The notes: generated by a model not told the origin, from the sequence alone. Shown: positions 27,216 to 35,604, counted from the first letter of the stretch. The stretch: 40,856 nt of DNA from Pseudomonadota bacterium (GCA_027623205.1 JAQBYC010000034.1:1-40856); one strand, 5' to 3'. A program made the numbers and translations.

Positions 27216-28256
27216 TCAGACGTGCGACAGCCGCACGGAGCAGGCGGAGGTAAACCCGAAGGGGGGAATATAGGCGGAATGCTTGCCGGGCCCGCCGGCC
27301 ACCAGCATGAGGATATCCTCGGGGCTGGGCGTCATGTGGTAATGGTCTTTGGCCATGGGCCGGTCCATGCTCGCGTAGCTTTCCTGATTTTCCGCGGAAA
27401 CGCGGGAGATATGCACGGCTGAACGATCGTATAGATCCTGCTGCATATCTGGAATGGTCCAACCGTCCCGGTGCAGGGTCCGGGCGTGTTCCGGGCCCAG
27501 CACGATGAAAATGGGCGCGTTGCAATAGATCGTATTGGCGCCAACCTGGGAAATCGTGCCCGCGATGGTGGTCAGAATACCGATACCCGTATTCGAACCA
27601 TGATCATTGATATTGTGCGGCGCCTCGCCCGGCATGGCGGTGACCACGCTGTCTTCCGCCGCGAAGCGCCGGCGCACATGGAAAGGCTCCCACGGACTTT
27701 CCTCCTCGTTCTCACCGAAACAAAAAGCATATTTCGCCGGCGATCCCTGGGTGGAGCGATCCATCACCCCTGGTTTGGCGCCGCCCACGTTCAGCAGGAT
27801 CAATTGCAGCGCCCGGCCAATCGTGGCGTTGGCCTGCCGGCCCTGGCCAAAACAGTTGGAGGAACAGTTGATATCCAAGGTCTTGCGGATCGGTCCGTTG
27901 AACAACAGCATGGGCGCACAGGAATGCGTCGTCGCCAGACTGCCGTGCAGATTGTATTCCGGCGTCAGCACCGCCCGCACCGCCGCCAGGACGGCGGGGA
28001 AATATTCCGGCCGGCAACCAGCCATGACCGCATTGGCGGCCATGGCCTGCAGGGTCGGGATCACCCGGCGCGGTGACATGGCCGGGATCGGCTCGTTATC
28101 CCCGTGACAGGTCGCAACAAAGCGCTCCACCACCGCCTCCGTCGGCATCACCAGGGGGAAGCCGTCGCTCCAGCCCTGGGCGCGGGCATATTCATCCCAT
28201 TCGGCCTGGTCCAGGTCACCAATATCCAGCAGTTCAGTATCCGGTGCCGCTTCCAT
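27216..28256 (-). CDS. Conserved protein of unknown function, paralogue A of the selenoprotein cluster
   Basis: 346 residues, paralogue of the following gene. Blocks in order: DGFPLVMPT (31-39), NAVMAGCRPEYFPAVLAA (Cys81), YNLHGSLATTHSCAP, GPIRKTLDIN, NCFGQGRQANATIGRA (Cys135), NVGGAKPG and GSPAKYAFCFGENEEESPWEP (Cys179). It also has a Cys131 and Cys113 not kept in paralogue B. No signal peptide or membrane helix. It starts 87 bases after the true stop of the selenoprotein gene. The conserved cysteines and the selenoprotein neighbour make a redox or thiol-transfer role possible, which is inference. Confidence 0.8.
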   Translation of the reverse strand: MEAAPDTELLDIGDLDQAEWDEYARAQGWSDGFPLVMPTEAVVERFVATCHGDNEPIPAMSPRRVIPTLQAMAANAVMAGCRPEYFPAVLAAVRAVLTPEYNLHGSLATTHSCAPMLLFNGPIRKTLDINCSSNCFGQGRQANATIGRALQLILLNVGGAKPGVMDRSTQGSPAKYAFCFGENEEESPWEPFHVRRRFAAEDSVVTAMPGEAPHNINDHGSNTGIGILTTIAGTISQVGANTIYCNAPIFIVLGPEHARTLHRDGWTIPDMQQDLYDRSAVHISRVSAENQESYASMDRPMAKDHYHMTPSPEDILMLVAGGPGKHSAYIPPFGFTSACSVRLSHV

Positions 28257-28343
28257 GTTCTTGCTCTTCGCTCTCTTTTGCCGCCCACACTCAACCCGGG
28301 CTGAACCAGCCCGGCCTGCCCGCGCCACCACGCACGCCGTCCG

Positions 28344-28862
28344 TTAAACTGCGATCGCCGCCTGCAAGCCACTGGCCGCTGTTTCTATCCGTTCCACCAG
28401 TTCCTCGGCATTCAGACCGCCAATGGGGTGTTTGATAACGATCACCTGGGCCTTGACCTTGCGCGCCTTGGCCTGGGCCTGCACCAGGGGCAGGAAGGTA
28501 TCGGTGGTCAGGATGAAGTTGGTAACGCCGCGTTTTTCAAGCTCGATGCTGTCATGGAAACTCCACGACGAACATGCGCCTCAATCCGCTATAGCGAGTA
28601 ACGCCGCCCGGTATTTCGTGGCCAACGCGTCATACATCCCATCCGGCGCCCCTTGGGCCGCGGTGTCCTTGGCGATGTAGTCGATGTTGTCCGTGGCGCG
28701 ATAGGCGCCCATCTTGTCGCGGACACCTTCCAACAGCTCTTTCGCATTGGGTTTGGAATTGGAAAACAGGATGATCGGATCATGTTTCCAATCGACCGCG
28801 TTGGCCCCGACCCGTTCGGTACTGGGCGCCTCATGGCCAAAGGCTGGATTGACAATTCGCAT
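28344..28862 (-). CDS. UGSC-family selenoprotein with in-frame UGA (Sec94)
   Basis: Read with UGA at 28583-28581 as selenocysteine, this gene gives 172 residues. Before the UGA: MRIVNPAFGHEAPSTERVGA, then DPIILFSNSKPNAKELLEGV and a helix ending ALLAIAD. After it: U-GACSSWSFHDSIELEKRG, VTNFILTTDTFLPLVQAQA, then VIVIKHPIGGLNAEELVERI and a TAA at 28346-28344. The motif U-G-A-C with a following helix fits the UGSC (seleno)protein family, where Sec or Cys stands at that spot. The frame stays open and protein-like for 79 codons past the UGA, and a SECIS hairpin follows at the right distance. GGGAGAG precedes the ATG. An ordinary gene call would stop at the UGA and lose the C-terminal half. Function of the family is not established to my knowledge. 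Confidence 0.85.
28551..28569 (-). promoter_or_regulatory. Bacterial SECIS element
   Basis: The minus strand reads GTCGTGG-AGTTT-CCATGAC: a 7-bp stem (one G-U pair) with a five-base apical loop. The loop begins 18 bases after the UGA, and a G is the second loop base. This fits the usual bacterial SECIS pattern (short upper stem, small loop with G among its first two bases, loop 16-37 bases from the UGA), which SelB reads to insert selenocysteine. Confidence 0.75.
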
Positions 28863-28939
28863 GCTGGCTCTCCCTTCATGCAGTTGGATCATGCAGCGGT
28901 AAGCTTAAGCCACTGAAGCGGGCGGTGGCAAGGTGGCCT

Positions 28940-31231
28940 CTAATCTGCACCGGGCGGCGGGGAAAACGGCGTGGGCTCCAGGAACCGGCGCAAGACGTTG
29001 CCGGTAATCTGGGCGACATTGTTGGCGTAACCCTCATGGGCCAGGCTGCTGATCCAGGCGATGGAACCGGTGGCGAAAACCGCGCCGCCCCGGGGGCATT
29101 CGAAAAACACCATATCGGCCCGCACATTGGGGTCGTCGAATTGCGGCATGGTGGAGAGGAAATCTTCCTTGGTGCGCAACATATCGCCGCCGAAGTCATT
29201 GGCCCGGGCCAGCACCAAGGCATGGATGGGGGTGCCGTCGCGGGTATCCCAACGGTCGATCTCTTCGCCGGCCGCCCCGCCGCCAATGCTGCCGAAATCA
29301 CCGATCGGGCCGGTCCCCACCCCGGCAAAGGCAAAGGCCGCGCGTGGATCGTCAGCGCCGCTCTGGCGTTCATAGTGGCCGCTCTTCTCGAACCCCTGGG
29401 CGGCAAAGCCGATGCCGACCAGCTGGTTCGGCGGGCGGCCGTTGCGGCGCCACAAACCGCCGTATTCGCCGTCAAAGGACTGGTAATATTCCCCCACCGG
29501 CGACATCCAGGCACGGGTCCCATCCTCGGCCCGGCGCACCTCGATTACGCCCGGCTTGTCGTCGCGAAAGGCGATGCGCCAGTAAAAGCCATTGCCGCCC
29601 AGATACATCAGACGGCCGCCCTGGTCTAAAAACGCGGCGATCCCATCCAACATGGCGGTGGAGTGGTATTCCGGATGGCTGCCAGTCAGGATGCAGCGGT
29701 AGGGCTGCAACAGTGCAGCGCCCTCCCGGTGCAGTTCCTCGTCGGTAATGACATCGAAAGTCTGGCCGATCCGGGTCAGCCAGGCCACAATGTTCAGGTC
29801 GGCGGGCAGGCCCCAGGGCCGGTTGTCGCCCGGCTTCATATTCATCACCGGACGCAGGCGCGAGGAATAATGAATGCCGCTGCGGTCGTCGTGCAAATCA
29901 TAGAGAGAGCCGCCAACTTCCGGATGGCCGGCCAGAAAGCCGTCATTGACCCATTCCGGATGGCCATCGCCAAAAATCAGATTGGGTTTCAGACGCTGCC
30001 GTGTATTGGCATAGGCCATGTATGAGGCCGTGGGCACCAGCAATGCCACATCCGTCCTGGCCCGGCTGCCTGCAGGAACCCGTGGCGGCAACACGAAAAA
30101 TGGCATCCGATCCACATCGCTGCCATGACGCAGGCGGGCGGCGTATACCCCGCTGGGCAGATCGTCGGGCACGGTATAGCTGAAATCGGTCTGCCAGGCG
30201 GCATCGTACAAATCATCCTGATGAAAATGGATGGCGCCATATTGCTCCCGGGCATGGCGCCAGCTGTGTTCACCGCCGTCCCAGTTATGGCCGGTGACCC
30301 CGCGGGTGGGCAGATTGACAACCCGGCCGTGCCGGCCATGGCGGGTTAAATCGCGGATCCGGTCGCTGGAAATATCGGCGGCGAAATCCCAACAACCACG
30401 CACACAATCGATTAGACCGCCGGGCAACGCCGGGCCGGATAACGCCGCCATTTCGGCATCGTTTAGCGCCCGGTCGGCGAGCCGGGGCCGGTCGATCTTG
30501 CCGTTGAAATGCCTGGTAAATTCAGCCGCTTCCGAGCTGCCGCCCCCGGCTGCGAACAGAAACAGCGCCGCCGCCGCACCCGGCATCAGATCTTTCGCCA
30601 GAACGTCCGTGCGCTCCGTGGCCGGCGAGACCAGGCTGTCTCCCGGCCCGCTGGGCACGGGCCGTTGCACCAACCGCGCCCGGCCGCTGGCCCCATCATA
30701 GCTGGCCGCGACAAATGCCCACTGCCCCCGGCGCATGGGTACGCCGGTACTTAGGAACCCCCGGCGCCCAGCGCCGTCCTCGTCTTCGCCAATGGCCAGT
30801 GCCAGGGCGCCGTCATCATCCAGCAACAGGGCAAAACCGGCCCCGCCGGCACCAATTTCATCAGCCCGCCAGCGCCCCATAACCACCTGTTGTTGCCGCC
30901 CCGGCAAGGTGGGCTGGATCATCGCCTGCAAAGTAAAACTGTGCAGCCCGGCCAAATCCTTCCCCTCGTCGACGATGCCGTGGGAGCCCGTGTGGATGGC
31001 CTGATAGCGGCCGGGGTGGGGCCCAGCAAAGGGCGCCGCCAGCACCTCTTCGATCACGCCGATGCCACCCGGCGTATTGTCGCCACCGGTCACATGGACC
31101 AGATCGGCCTCATAAATTCGAGGGGAGGCGCCGCCTTCATAACAGCAGACCTTGAAATCCAGGGACTGCCCCGGACGGACGGAAATGGGTTCGCAATAGC
31201 CGGTAATGGTCTTGCGGCGCAGTTCAGGCAT
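28940..31231 (-). CDS. N,N-dimethylformamidase large-subunit-like amidohydrolase
   Basis: 763 residues, equal to the large (beta) subunit of N,N-dimethylformamidase, whose sequence it follows throughout. A LamG-like beta sandwich spans about 95-270; the catalytic part carries ASYMAYANT (Tyr404), LYDLHDDRSG (Tyr444) and TGSHPEY (Glu521), matching the two tyrosines and one glutamate that bind the mononuclear iron in the known enzyme. Other matches: NWDGGEHSWRHAREQYGAIHFH and ELPADL-like GLPADLNIVAWL. The known enzyme splits DMF to dimethylamine and formate and needs a small subunit; none is encoded here, so the substrate is probably another amide. First gene of the selenoprotein cluster; 77 bases before that gene. 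Confidence 0.85.
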   Translation of the reverse strand: MPELRRKTITGYCEPISVRPGQSLDFKVCCYEGGASPRIYEADLVHVTGGDNTPGGIGVIEEVLAAPFAGPHPGRYQAIHTGSHGIVDEGKDLAGLHSFTLQAMIQPTLPGRQQQVVMGRWRADEIGAGGAGFALLLDDDGALALAIGEDEDGAGRRGFLSTGVPMRRGQWAFVAASYDGASGRARLVQRPVPSGPGDSLVSPATERTDVLAKDLMPGAAAALFLFAAGGGSSEAAEFTRHFNGKIDRPRLADRALNDAEMAALSGPALPGGLIDCVRGCWDFAADISSDRIRDLTRHGRHGRVVNLPTRGVTGHNWDGGEHSWRHAREQYGAIHFHQDDLYDAAWQTDFSYTVPDDLPSGVYAARLRHGSDVDRMPFFVLPPRVPAGSRARTDVALLVPTASYMAYANTRQRLKPNLIFGDGHPEWVNDGFLAGHPEVGGSLYDLHDDRSGIHYSSRLRPVMNMKPGDNRPWGLPADLNIVAWLTRIGQTFDVITDEELHREGAALLQPYRCILTGSHPEYHSTAMLDGIAAFLDQGGRLMYLGGNGFYWRIAFRDDKPGVIEVRRAEDGTRAWMSPVGEYYQSFDGEYGGLWRRNGRPPNQLVGIGFAAQGFEKSGHYERQSGADDPRAAFAFAGVGTGPIGDFGSIGGGAAGEEIDRWDTRDGTPIHALVLARANDFGGDMLRTKEDFLSTMPQFDDPNVRADMVFFECPRGGAVFATGSIAWISSLAHEGYANNVAQITGNVLRRFLEPTPFSPPPGAD

Positions 31232-31275
31232 GCGGCGGGGTCCCCTCTCGGCGGCGGTTCCTTGGCTCCAACGTG

Positions 31276-31305
31276 ATTATAACCGCCCGTCACCACCGTG
31301 CGCAA
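31276..31305 (-). promoter_or_regulatory. Putative promoter of the selenoprotein cluster
   Basis: On the minus strand TTGCGC (31305-31300), 18 bases of spacer and a perfect TATAAT (31281-31276). Transcription would start about 35 bases before the amidohydrolase ATG at 31231. The -35 match is modest. Confidence 0.45.
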
Positions 31306-31491
31306 AGAAATGGGGAATTGGTTTCATATGTGAACGGCCCTGTACATCACGGCCAACACCAAGTAAAAGGCGCCATCGTAATTTGTTTCGCCGCGCGTTT
31401 GGTGGTGGCGAGATGTGTGCCGCAAATCGGATGTTCCTTGGCGACAACCCGGAACCCGGCGCACGCAACCCGTATTCCGGAAGACTGAAGC

Positions 31492-33645
31492 ATGACCGAA
31501 TTTCAAGGCGTCGTACCGGCGCTGGCCCAGGCGTTGAGCGAGCGCGGCTATACCCTGCTGACCCCGGTGCAAGAAGCTGTTTTGGCGCCCGAGCTGAGCG
31601 CCGCCGATGTTCTGGTCTCGGCCCAGACCGGATCGGGCAAGACCGTGGCCTTTGGCCTGACCCTGGCGCCCACCCTGCTGGGGGGCGCCGACCGCTTTGC
31701 GCCCGCCAAAACGCCCGCCGATCCCCCTGTTGCGCTGGTCGTCGCCCCGACGCGGGAACTGGCCTTGCAGGTCAAGCGCGAATTGGAATGGCTGTACCAG
31801 AAGACAGGCGCATCCATCGCGTCCTGCGTCGGCGGCATGGACATGCGCACCGAACGCCGAGCCCTGCAGCGGGGCGCGCAGATCGTGGTCGGCACACCGG
31901 GCCGCCTGCGCGATCATATCGAGCGTGGTTCTTTGGAGATGACGAGTCTGCGTGCCGTGGTGCTGGACGAAGCGGACGAAATGCTCGACCTCGGCTTCCG
32001 TGACGACCTGGAATATATCCTGGGCGCGGCACCGAAAGAACGGCGCACCATGATGTTTTCCGCCACCGTGCCGCGCACCATCGCGGCCCTGGCCAAACGT
32101 TTTCAGCGCGATGCCGTGCGCATCTCAACCCAGGCCGAACAAAGCCAGCATCTGGACATAGAATACCGCGCCCTGATGGTTGCACCCAATGACCGGGAAA
32201 ACGCCATCATCAACGTGCTGCGCTATTTCGAGGCGCAAAACGCCCTGGTCTTTTGCGGCACCCGCGTCGCCGTTAACCACATGACCGCGCGTTTTTCCAA
32301 CCGTGGCTTTGCCGTGGTGGCGCTGTCGGGGGAATTAAGCCAGCACGAGCGCACCCACGCCTTGCAAGCCATGCGTGACGGCCGGGCGCGGGTCTGTATC
32401 GCCACGGACGTGGCGGCGCGGGGCATAGATCTACCGCGTTTAGACTTGGTGATCCATGCAGATTTGCCCAGAAACCGCGAAGGTCTGCTGCATCGAAGCG
32501 GGCGTACCGGGCGCGCCGGGCGCAAGGGGGTCAGCGTCCTGGTGGTGCCGCACAATTGGCGCAAGCGCACGGAACGGCTATTGCAAAGCGCCAATGTGGA
32601 GGCGACCTGGGCCCGACCGCCGTCGGTCCTGGAAATCATGCAGCGCGATGACGAACGCATCCTGGACGATCCCGACCTGAGCGAACCCATAAGCGAGGAC
32701 GAACAGGCCTTCGCGCAACAGCTGTTGGAACGTCACGGCCCGGAACAGGTCGCCGCCGCCCTGGTGCGCCGCTTTCGCGCCGGTCGCTCCGCGCCCGAAG
32801 AACTGCTGGATGCGGCGCCGGCGGAAGAAAAAGGCAAGCGGCGCGACGATTTCAAGGATGGCGTCTGGTTTTCTCTGTCCGTCGGGCATCAGCAGAACGC
32901 AGAGCCGCGCTGGCTGTTACCCATGCTGTGCCGCTTTGGCAATATCACCAAACGCGACATAGGCGCCATCAAGATTAATCAAGCAGACACCTATGTGGAA
33001 CTGGCGCCGGGCTGCATCGAACGCTTCCTGGAAGGCGTTGGCCCCAGCCTGACATTGGAAAAGACCATTGCGGTGACCCGCCTGGCCGGCATCCCCGACG
33101 GCATCAGGCAAAGCGGCGACAAGCCCTACGGCAAGAAGAAGGCCTACGCCGCCCGGCATGATGGGCACGACAGGCACACATCGTCGGCGCCCAGACGCAT
33201 TATCGAGTTGGAACCCGACAAAGCCCCAGCGGGCAAAGGGCCGCAAAACGAGATATCCTGGGCGGACAGGCCTAGGGCGGAGAATGCCAGAGCGGACCAG
33301 ACTATAGACATTGCCGAGACGCAAAAGCCCCAATACGAAAAATCCAGACACCAACATCCCAAAGACGAGAAAACCCGGGCCGAAAAGTCCCGGGAGGAAA
33401 AGCCGAGACACCCAAAAACCAGAGACCAGACACCCTGGGCGGAAAAATCCGGGGACAGTAAACCTCATGGCACAAAGCCCTGGGAGAAGACCGCGAAAAA
33501 AGCCAAGGGCAAGAAACTCAACAAAAAAGCCAAACTCGCCAAGCTGGTCCTGAAGGCCAGTACGAAGAAAGGCCCGAAAGGCCGTGCCCCAGCCAAACCC
33601 GGCTCCGGCCCGGTGAAACGGGTCAGGCCTCAAACAGCTGATTAA
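31492..33645 (+). CDS. DEAD-box RNA helicase with long basic tail
   Basis: 717 residues. The RecA-like core has the Q motif (LLTPVQEAVL), Walker A AQTGSGKT (44-51), PTREL, GGMDMRT, TPGRLRD, DEAD (159-162), SAT (190-192), and in domain 2 VFCGTR, ARVCIATDVAARGID and HRSGRTGRAG. About 475-560 is a DbpA-type RNA-binding domain (GVWFSLSVGHQQNAEPRWLL, IGAIKINQADTYVEL). The last 150 residues are a low-complexity Lys/Glu/Arg/Pro tail with EKSR-, EKTR- and EKPR-like repeats, probably disordered RNA-binding sequence. Such CsdA/DeaD-like helicases remodel ribosomal and cold-stress RNAs. Divergent from the selenoprotein cluster, with 260 bases between. Confidence 0.94.
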   Translation: MTEFQGVVPALAQALSERGYTLLTPVQEAVLAPELSAADVLVSAQTGSGKTVAFGLTLAPTLLGGADRFAPAKTPADPPVALVVAPTRELALQVKRELEWLYQKTGASIASCVGGMDMRTERRALQRGAQIVVGTPGRLRDHIERGSLEMTSLRAVVLDEADEMLDLGFRDDLEYILGAAPKERRTMMFSATVPRTIAALAKRFQRDAVRISTQAEQSQHLDIEYRALMVAPNDRENAIINVLRYFEAQNALVFCGTRVAVNHMTARFSNRGFAVVALSGELSQHERTHALQAMRDGRARVCIATDVAARGIDLPRLDLVIHADLPRNREGLLHRSGRTGRAGRKGVSVLVVPHNWRKRTERLLQSANVEATWARPPSVLEIMQRDDERILDDPDLSEPISEDEQAFAQQLLERHGPEQVAAALVRRFRAGRSAPEELLDAAPAEEKGKRRDDFKDGVWFSLSVGHQQNAEPRWLLPMLCRFGNITKRDIGAIKINQADTYVELAPGCIERFLEGVGPSLTLEKTIAVTRLAGIPDGIRQSGDKPYGKKKAYAARHDGHDRHTSSAPRRIIELEPDKAPAGKGPQNEISWADRPRAENARADQTIDIAETQKPQYEKSRHQHPKDEKTRAEKSREEKPRHPKTRDQTPWAEKSGDSKPHGTKPWEKTAKKAKGKKLNKKAKLAKLVLKASTKKGPKGRAPAKPGSGPVKRVRPQTAD

Positions 33646-33685
33646 TACAATTAGTCCTTGATTATATGCCGTCTCTATACCGGCA

Positions 33686-34063
33686 TCACGAGCGGCAATG
33701 GCGCCAGACCTGAAGCGCGAACATGGCCATGGCAATGATCAGAATGGTGGAACCGATGCCGGCAATGGGGCCGCCTGTCTCGGGACCGACCGAGTATATG
33801 ACGGTCACACCAGTCATCTGAATAATGATACCTATATTGAACAGAATGAATTGCCAAAGAGATAGCTTGCCCGCCGCCGCCGCTGGCCATGCCTTGTAGA
33901 TCAGGCCAAACAATGCCAGCGTCACCCAGCCCAGCAGGTTGATGTGGGCATGCACGGGTTGCAACGTGTGATCCCCCGAGGCGCCCATGAATTCGCCCAG
34001 GGCCATGCCAGCCAGAGCATACAGGACCGCCAAACGGACGCACCAACCCGGTAAATTAATCAT
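33686..34063 (-). CDS. Small heme-copper-oxidase-like membrane protein
   Basis: 125 residues with about four transmembrane segments (LAVLYALAGMALGEFMGA; a helix with VHAHINLLGWVTLALFGLIY; FILFNIGIIIQMTGVTVIYS; STILIIAMAMFALQVW). The PVHAHINLLGW motif resembles the helix-2 heme ligand region of oxidase subunit I, and such short proteins are often labelled cytochrome-c oxidase, although they lack the other metal ligands. Probable inner-membrane heme or quinone-related protein; the role is not clear. AAGGAG precedes the ATG. Convergent with the helicase; a 6-bp inverted repeat (33666-33686) sits between. Confidence 0.75.
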   Translation of the reverse strand: MINLPGWCVRLAVLYALAGMALGEFMGASGDHTLQPVHAHINLLGWVTLALFGLIYKAWPAAAAGKLSLWQFILFNIGIIIQMTGVTVIYSVGPETGGPIAGIGSTILIIAMAMFALQVWRHCRS

Positions 34064-34125
34064 TTTTTGCTTTCTCCTTAGCTATTTTTAAGCAACTGGG
34101 CTCGGCAGCCCAGCGGCTTAAAGTA

Positions 34126-34914
34126 TCAATATCCTAGATACTCGCCATCACGTTTCTCGCGGAATGCCTTGATCGCCTCGGCATGATCGGGGCCGGCGTG
34201 GGCAATGGCAATGTGCGAGCTGACCAGATCAAGCGCGGTCGCCATGTCGGTTTCCAGGCTTTGATTGACCGTGCGTTTGATCAGACGAATGGAAAGCGGC
34301 GGCATGGCAGCGATCCGCGTCGCCAGCTTGGTCGCTTCCGCCAGCAGTTCGTCATCGGGAAAGACGTGATTGACCAAACCAATTTTCAGCGCCGCTTCCG
34401 CATCGAGAAAATCAGCTGTCCACAGCAGTTCCAATGCCCGCGCCTTGCCCACCAAGCGGGGCAGAAAATATGCCCCGCCCCCGCCGGGCAGCAGACCGAT
34501 CTTGGCGTAGGTCTCGGCGAAACGCGCACTCGCCCCCGCAACTCTGATGTCGCAGGCCAGGGCAAGATCCATACCGCCGCCGATCGCGGCGCCGTTGACC
34601 GCCGCGATGAGGGGTTTCTCAAACCTGGCGGCGCGTTTTGGAAAGGCCTGAATATCCCGCCAAATGCGGGATTTCGTGACGTGGGGTCGGCTATCCGCCG
34701 CTTCACCCATGCCGCCAATATCGCCGCCCGAGCAAAAGCCACGGCCGGCGCCCGTCAGGATCACGGCACGAACGTCCTCGCGGGCATCGCATTCATCCAA
34801 TGCCGCGACCAGCCCGTGGAGCATTTCGCCGGTGAACGCGTTCAGTTTCTCCGGCCGGTTCATTGTCAAAGTAGCGATCGCGTTCTCAATCTTGAAAATC
34901 AGGTAGTCCGTCAT
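34126..34914 (-). CDS. Enoyl-CoA hydratase/isomerase family protein
   Basis: 262 residues, standard crotonase. Seen: LTMNRPEKLNAFTGEM, oxyanion-hole segments GRGFCSGGDIGGM and KPLIAAVNGAAIGGGMDLALACD, then ARFAETYAKIGLLPGGGGAYFLPRLVG. The PGGGG loop is present, but the first catalytic glutamate of rat mitochondrial hydratase aligns with tyrosine (my alignment by eye), so it may be an isomerase or another crotonase rather than a plain hydratase. GGAGAG lies upstream of the ATG. It is followed by the oxidase-like gene after 62 bases. Confidence 0.9.
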   Translation of the reverse strand: MTDYLIFKIENAIATLTMNRPEKLNAFTGEMLHGLVAALDECDAREDVRAVILTGAGRGFCSGGDIGGMGEAADSRPHVTKSRIWRDIQAFPKRAARFEKPLIAAVNGAAIGGGMDLALACDIRVAGASARFAETYAKIGLLPGGGGAYFLPRLVGKARALELLWTADFLDAEAALKIGLVNHVFPDDELLAEATKLATRIAAMPPLSIRLIKRTVNQSLETDMATALDLVSSHIAIAHAGPDHAEAIKAFREKRDGEYLGY

Positions 34915-34994
34915 TTTTGCTCGCTCTCCCTATCCCGTGGCGCCGTTGTCGCCGCCGCCGCTGCCGTCCAGACTACGCCTGGATTTTTCAATTG

Positions 34995-35582
34995 TCATTG
35001 CGGTCCAATGGTCTCCATTAGCCGCCATAGCGCCAGTGCCGACAATGCCAGAAACAGGCCGCCCGAGACACGGTGTAACCAGATTATCGGCAGGCGGCGC
35101 AACACGGTCTTACCCAACAAGACGCCGGCGGCGGAGGTCAGGACCAAGGCCAACGTGGCGCCCAACCAGACCCCTGTTGGCGCATAGATGCCCGCAAGGC
35201 CCGCCACGGCGAACTGGGTTTTGTCTCCCAACTCGGCAACGAAGAGCATCAGAAATGCGGTAAGGAACAGTCCGTGCCCACTGATCTCGGCTGTCGCCTG
35301 GTCCGCATCCGCTGCCCTTTGCCATAATGCGTGGATGCCGAAGGCGGCAAATAGCGCCGCCATTGCAGCCAGCACCCAGGCCTGCGGCAGCCATTTCGCG
35401 AGGCTAGAGCCGAACAACACCGCCATCCCATTGAGCAAACCAAACGCCACCACTGCGCCGAACAGCACGGGGCGCGCCCGTCCATGGCGGGCTGCCAAGG
35501 CCATGCAGACGAATTGGCTTTTATCCCCCATCTCCGCAAGGACGATGAGGGCCAGCGAGACGCCCGCCGGTTCCCACCACAT
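34995..35582 (-). CDS. TMEM165/GDT1 family cation (Mn2+/Ca2+) transporter
   Basis: 195 residues with six membrane helices in two homologous halves. Each half has the family signature E-x-G-D-K-[ST]: EMGDKS (17-22) and ELGDKT (117-122), whose acidic residues bind the metal. Bacterial members export manganese. The two-domain form is complete. It starts 22 bases after the stop of the broken EamA gene and is probably read with it. No Mn-sensing riboswitch is visible upstream. Confidence 0.9.
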   Translation of the reverse strand: MWWEPAGVSLALIVLAEMGDKSQFVCMALAARHGRARPVLFGAVVAFGLLNGMAVLFGSSLAKWLPQAWVLAAMAALFAAFGIHALWQRAADADQATAEISGHGLFLTAFLMLFVAELGDKTQFAVAGLAGIYAPTGVWLGATLALVLTSAAGVLLGKTVLRRLPIIWLHRVSGGLFLALSALALWRLMETIGPQ

Positions 35583-35604
35583 CTCTATTCCCTTTCCCTT
35601 TCGT

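Noticed and set aside
27199-27525. Longer N-terminus for paralogue B
   Set aside because: It runs out of frame through paralogue A; length and alignment fit the ATG at 27198.
28581-28583. Plain nonsense mutation in the UGSC gene
   Set aside because: Not excluded, but the stop is UGA exactly at the Sec position, with a fitting SECIS hairpin behind it and an open frame on to a natural end.
33666-33686. Terminator between helicase and oxidase-like gene
   Set aside because: Only a 6-bp stem with a 9-base loop and no T run; too weak to list as a feature.
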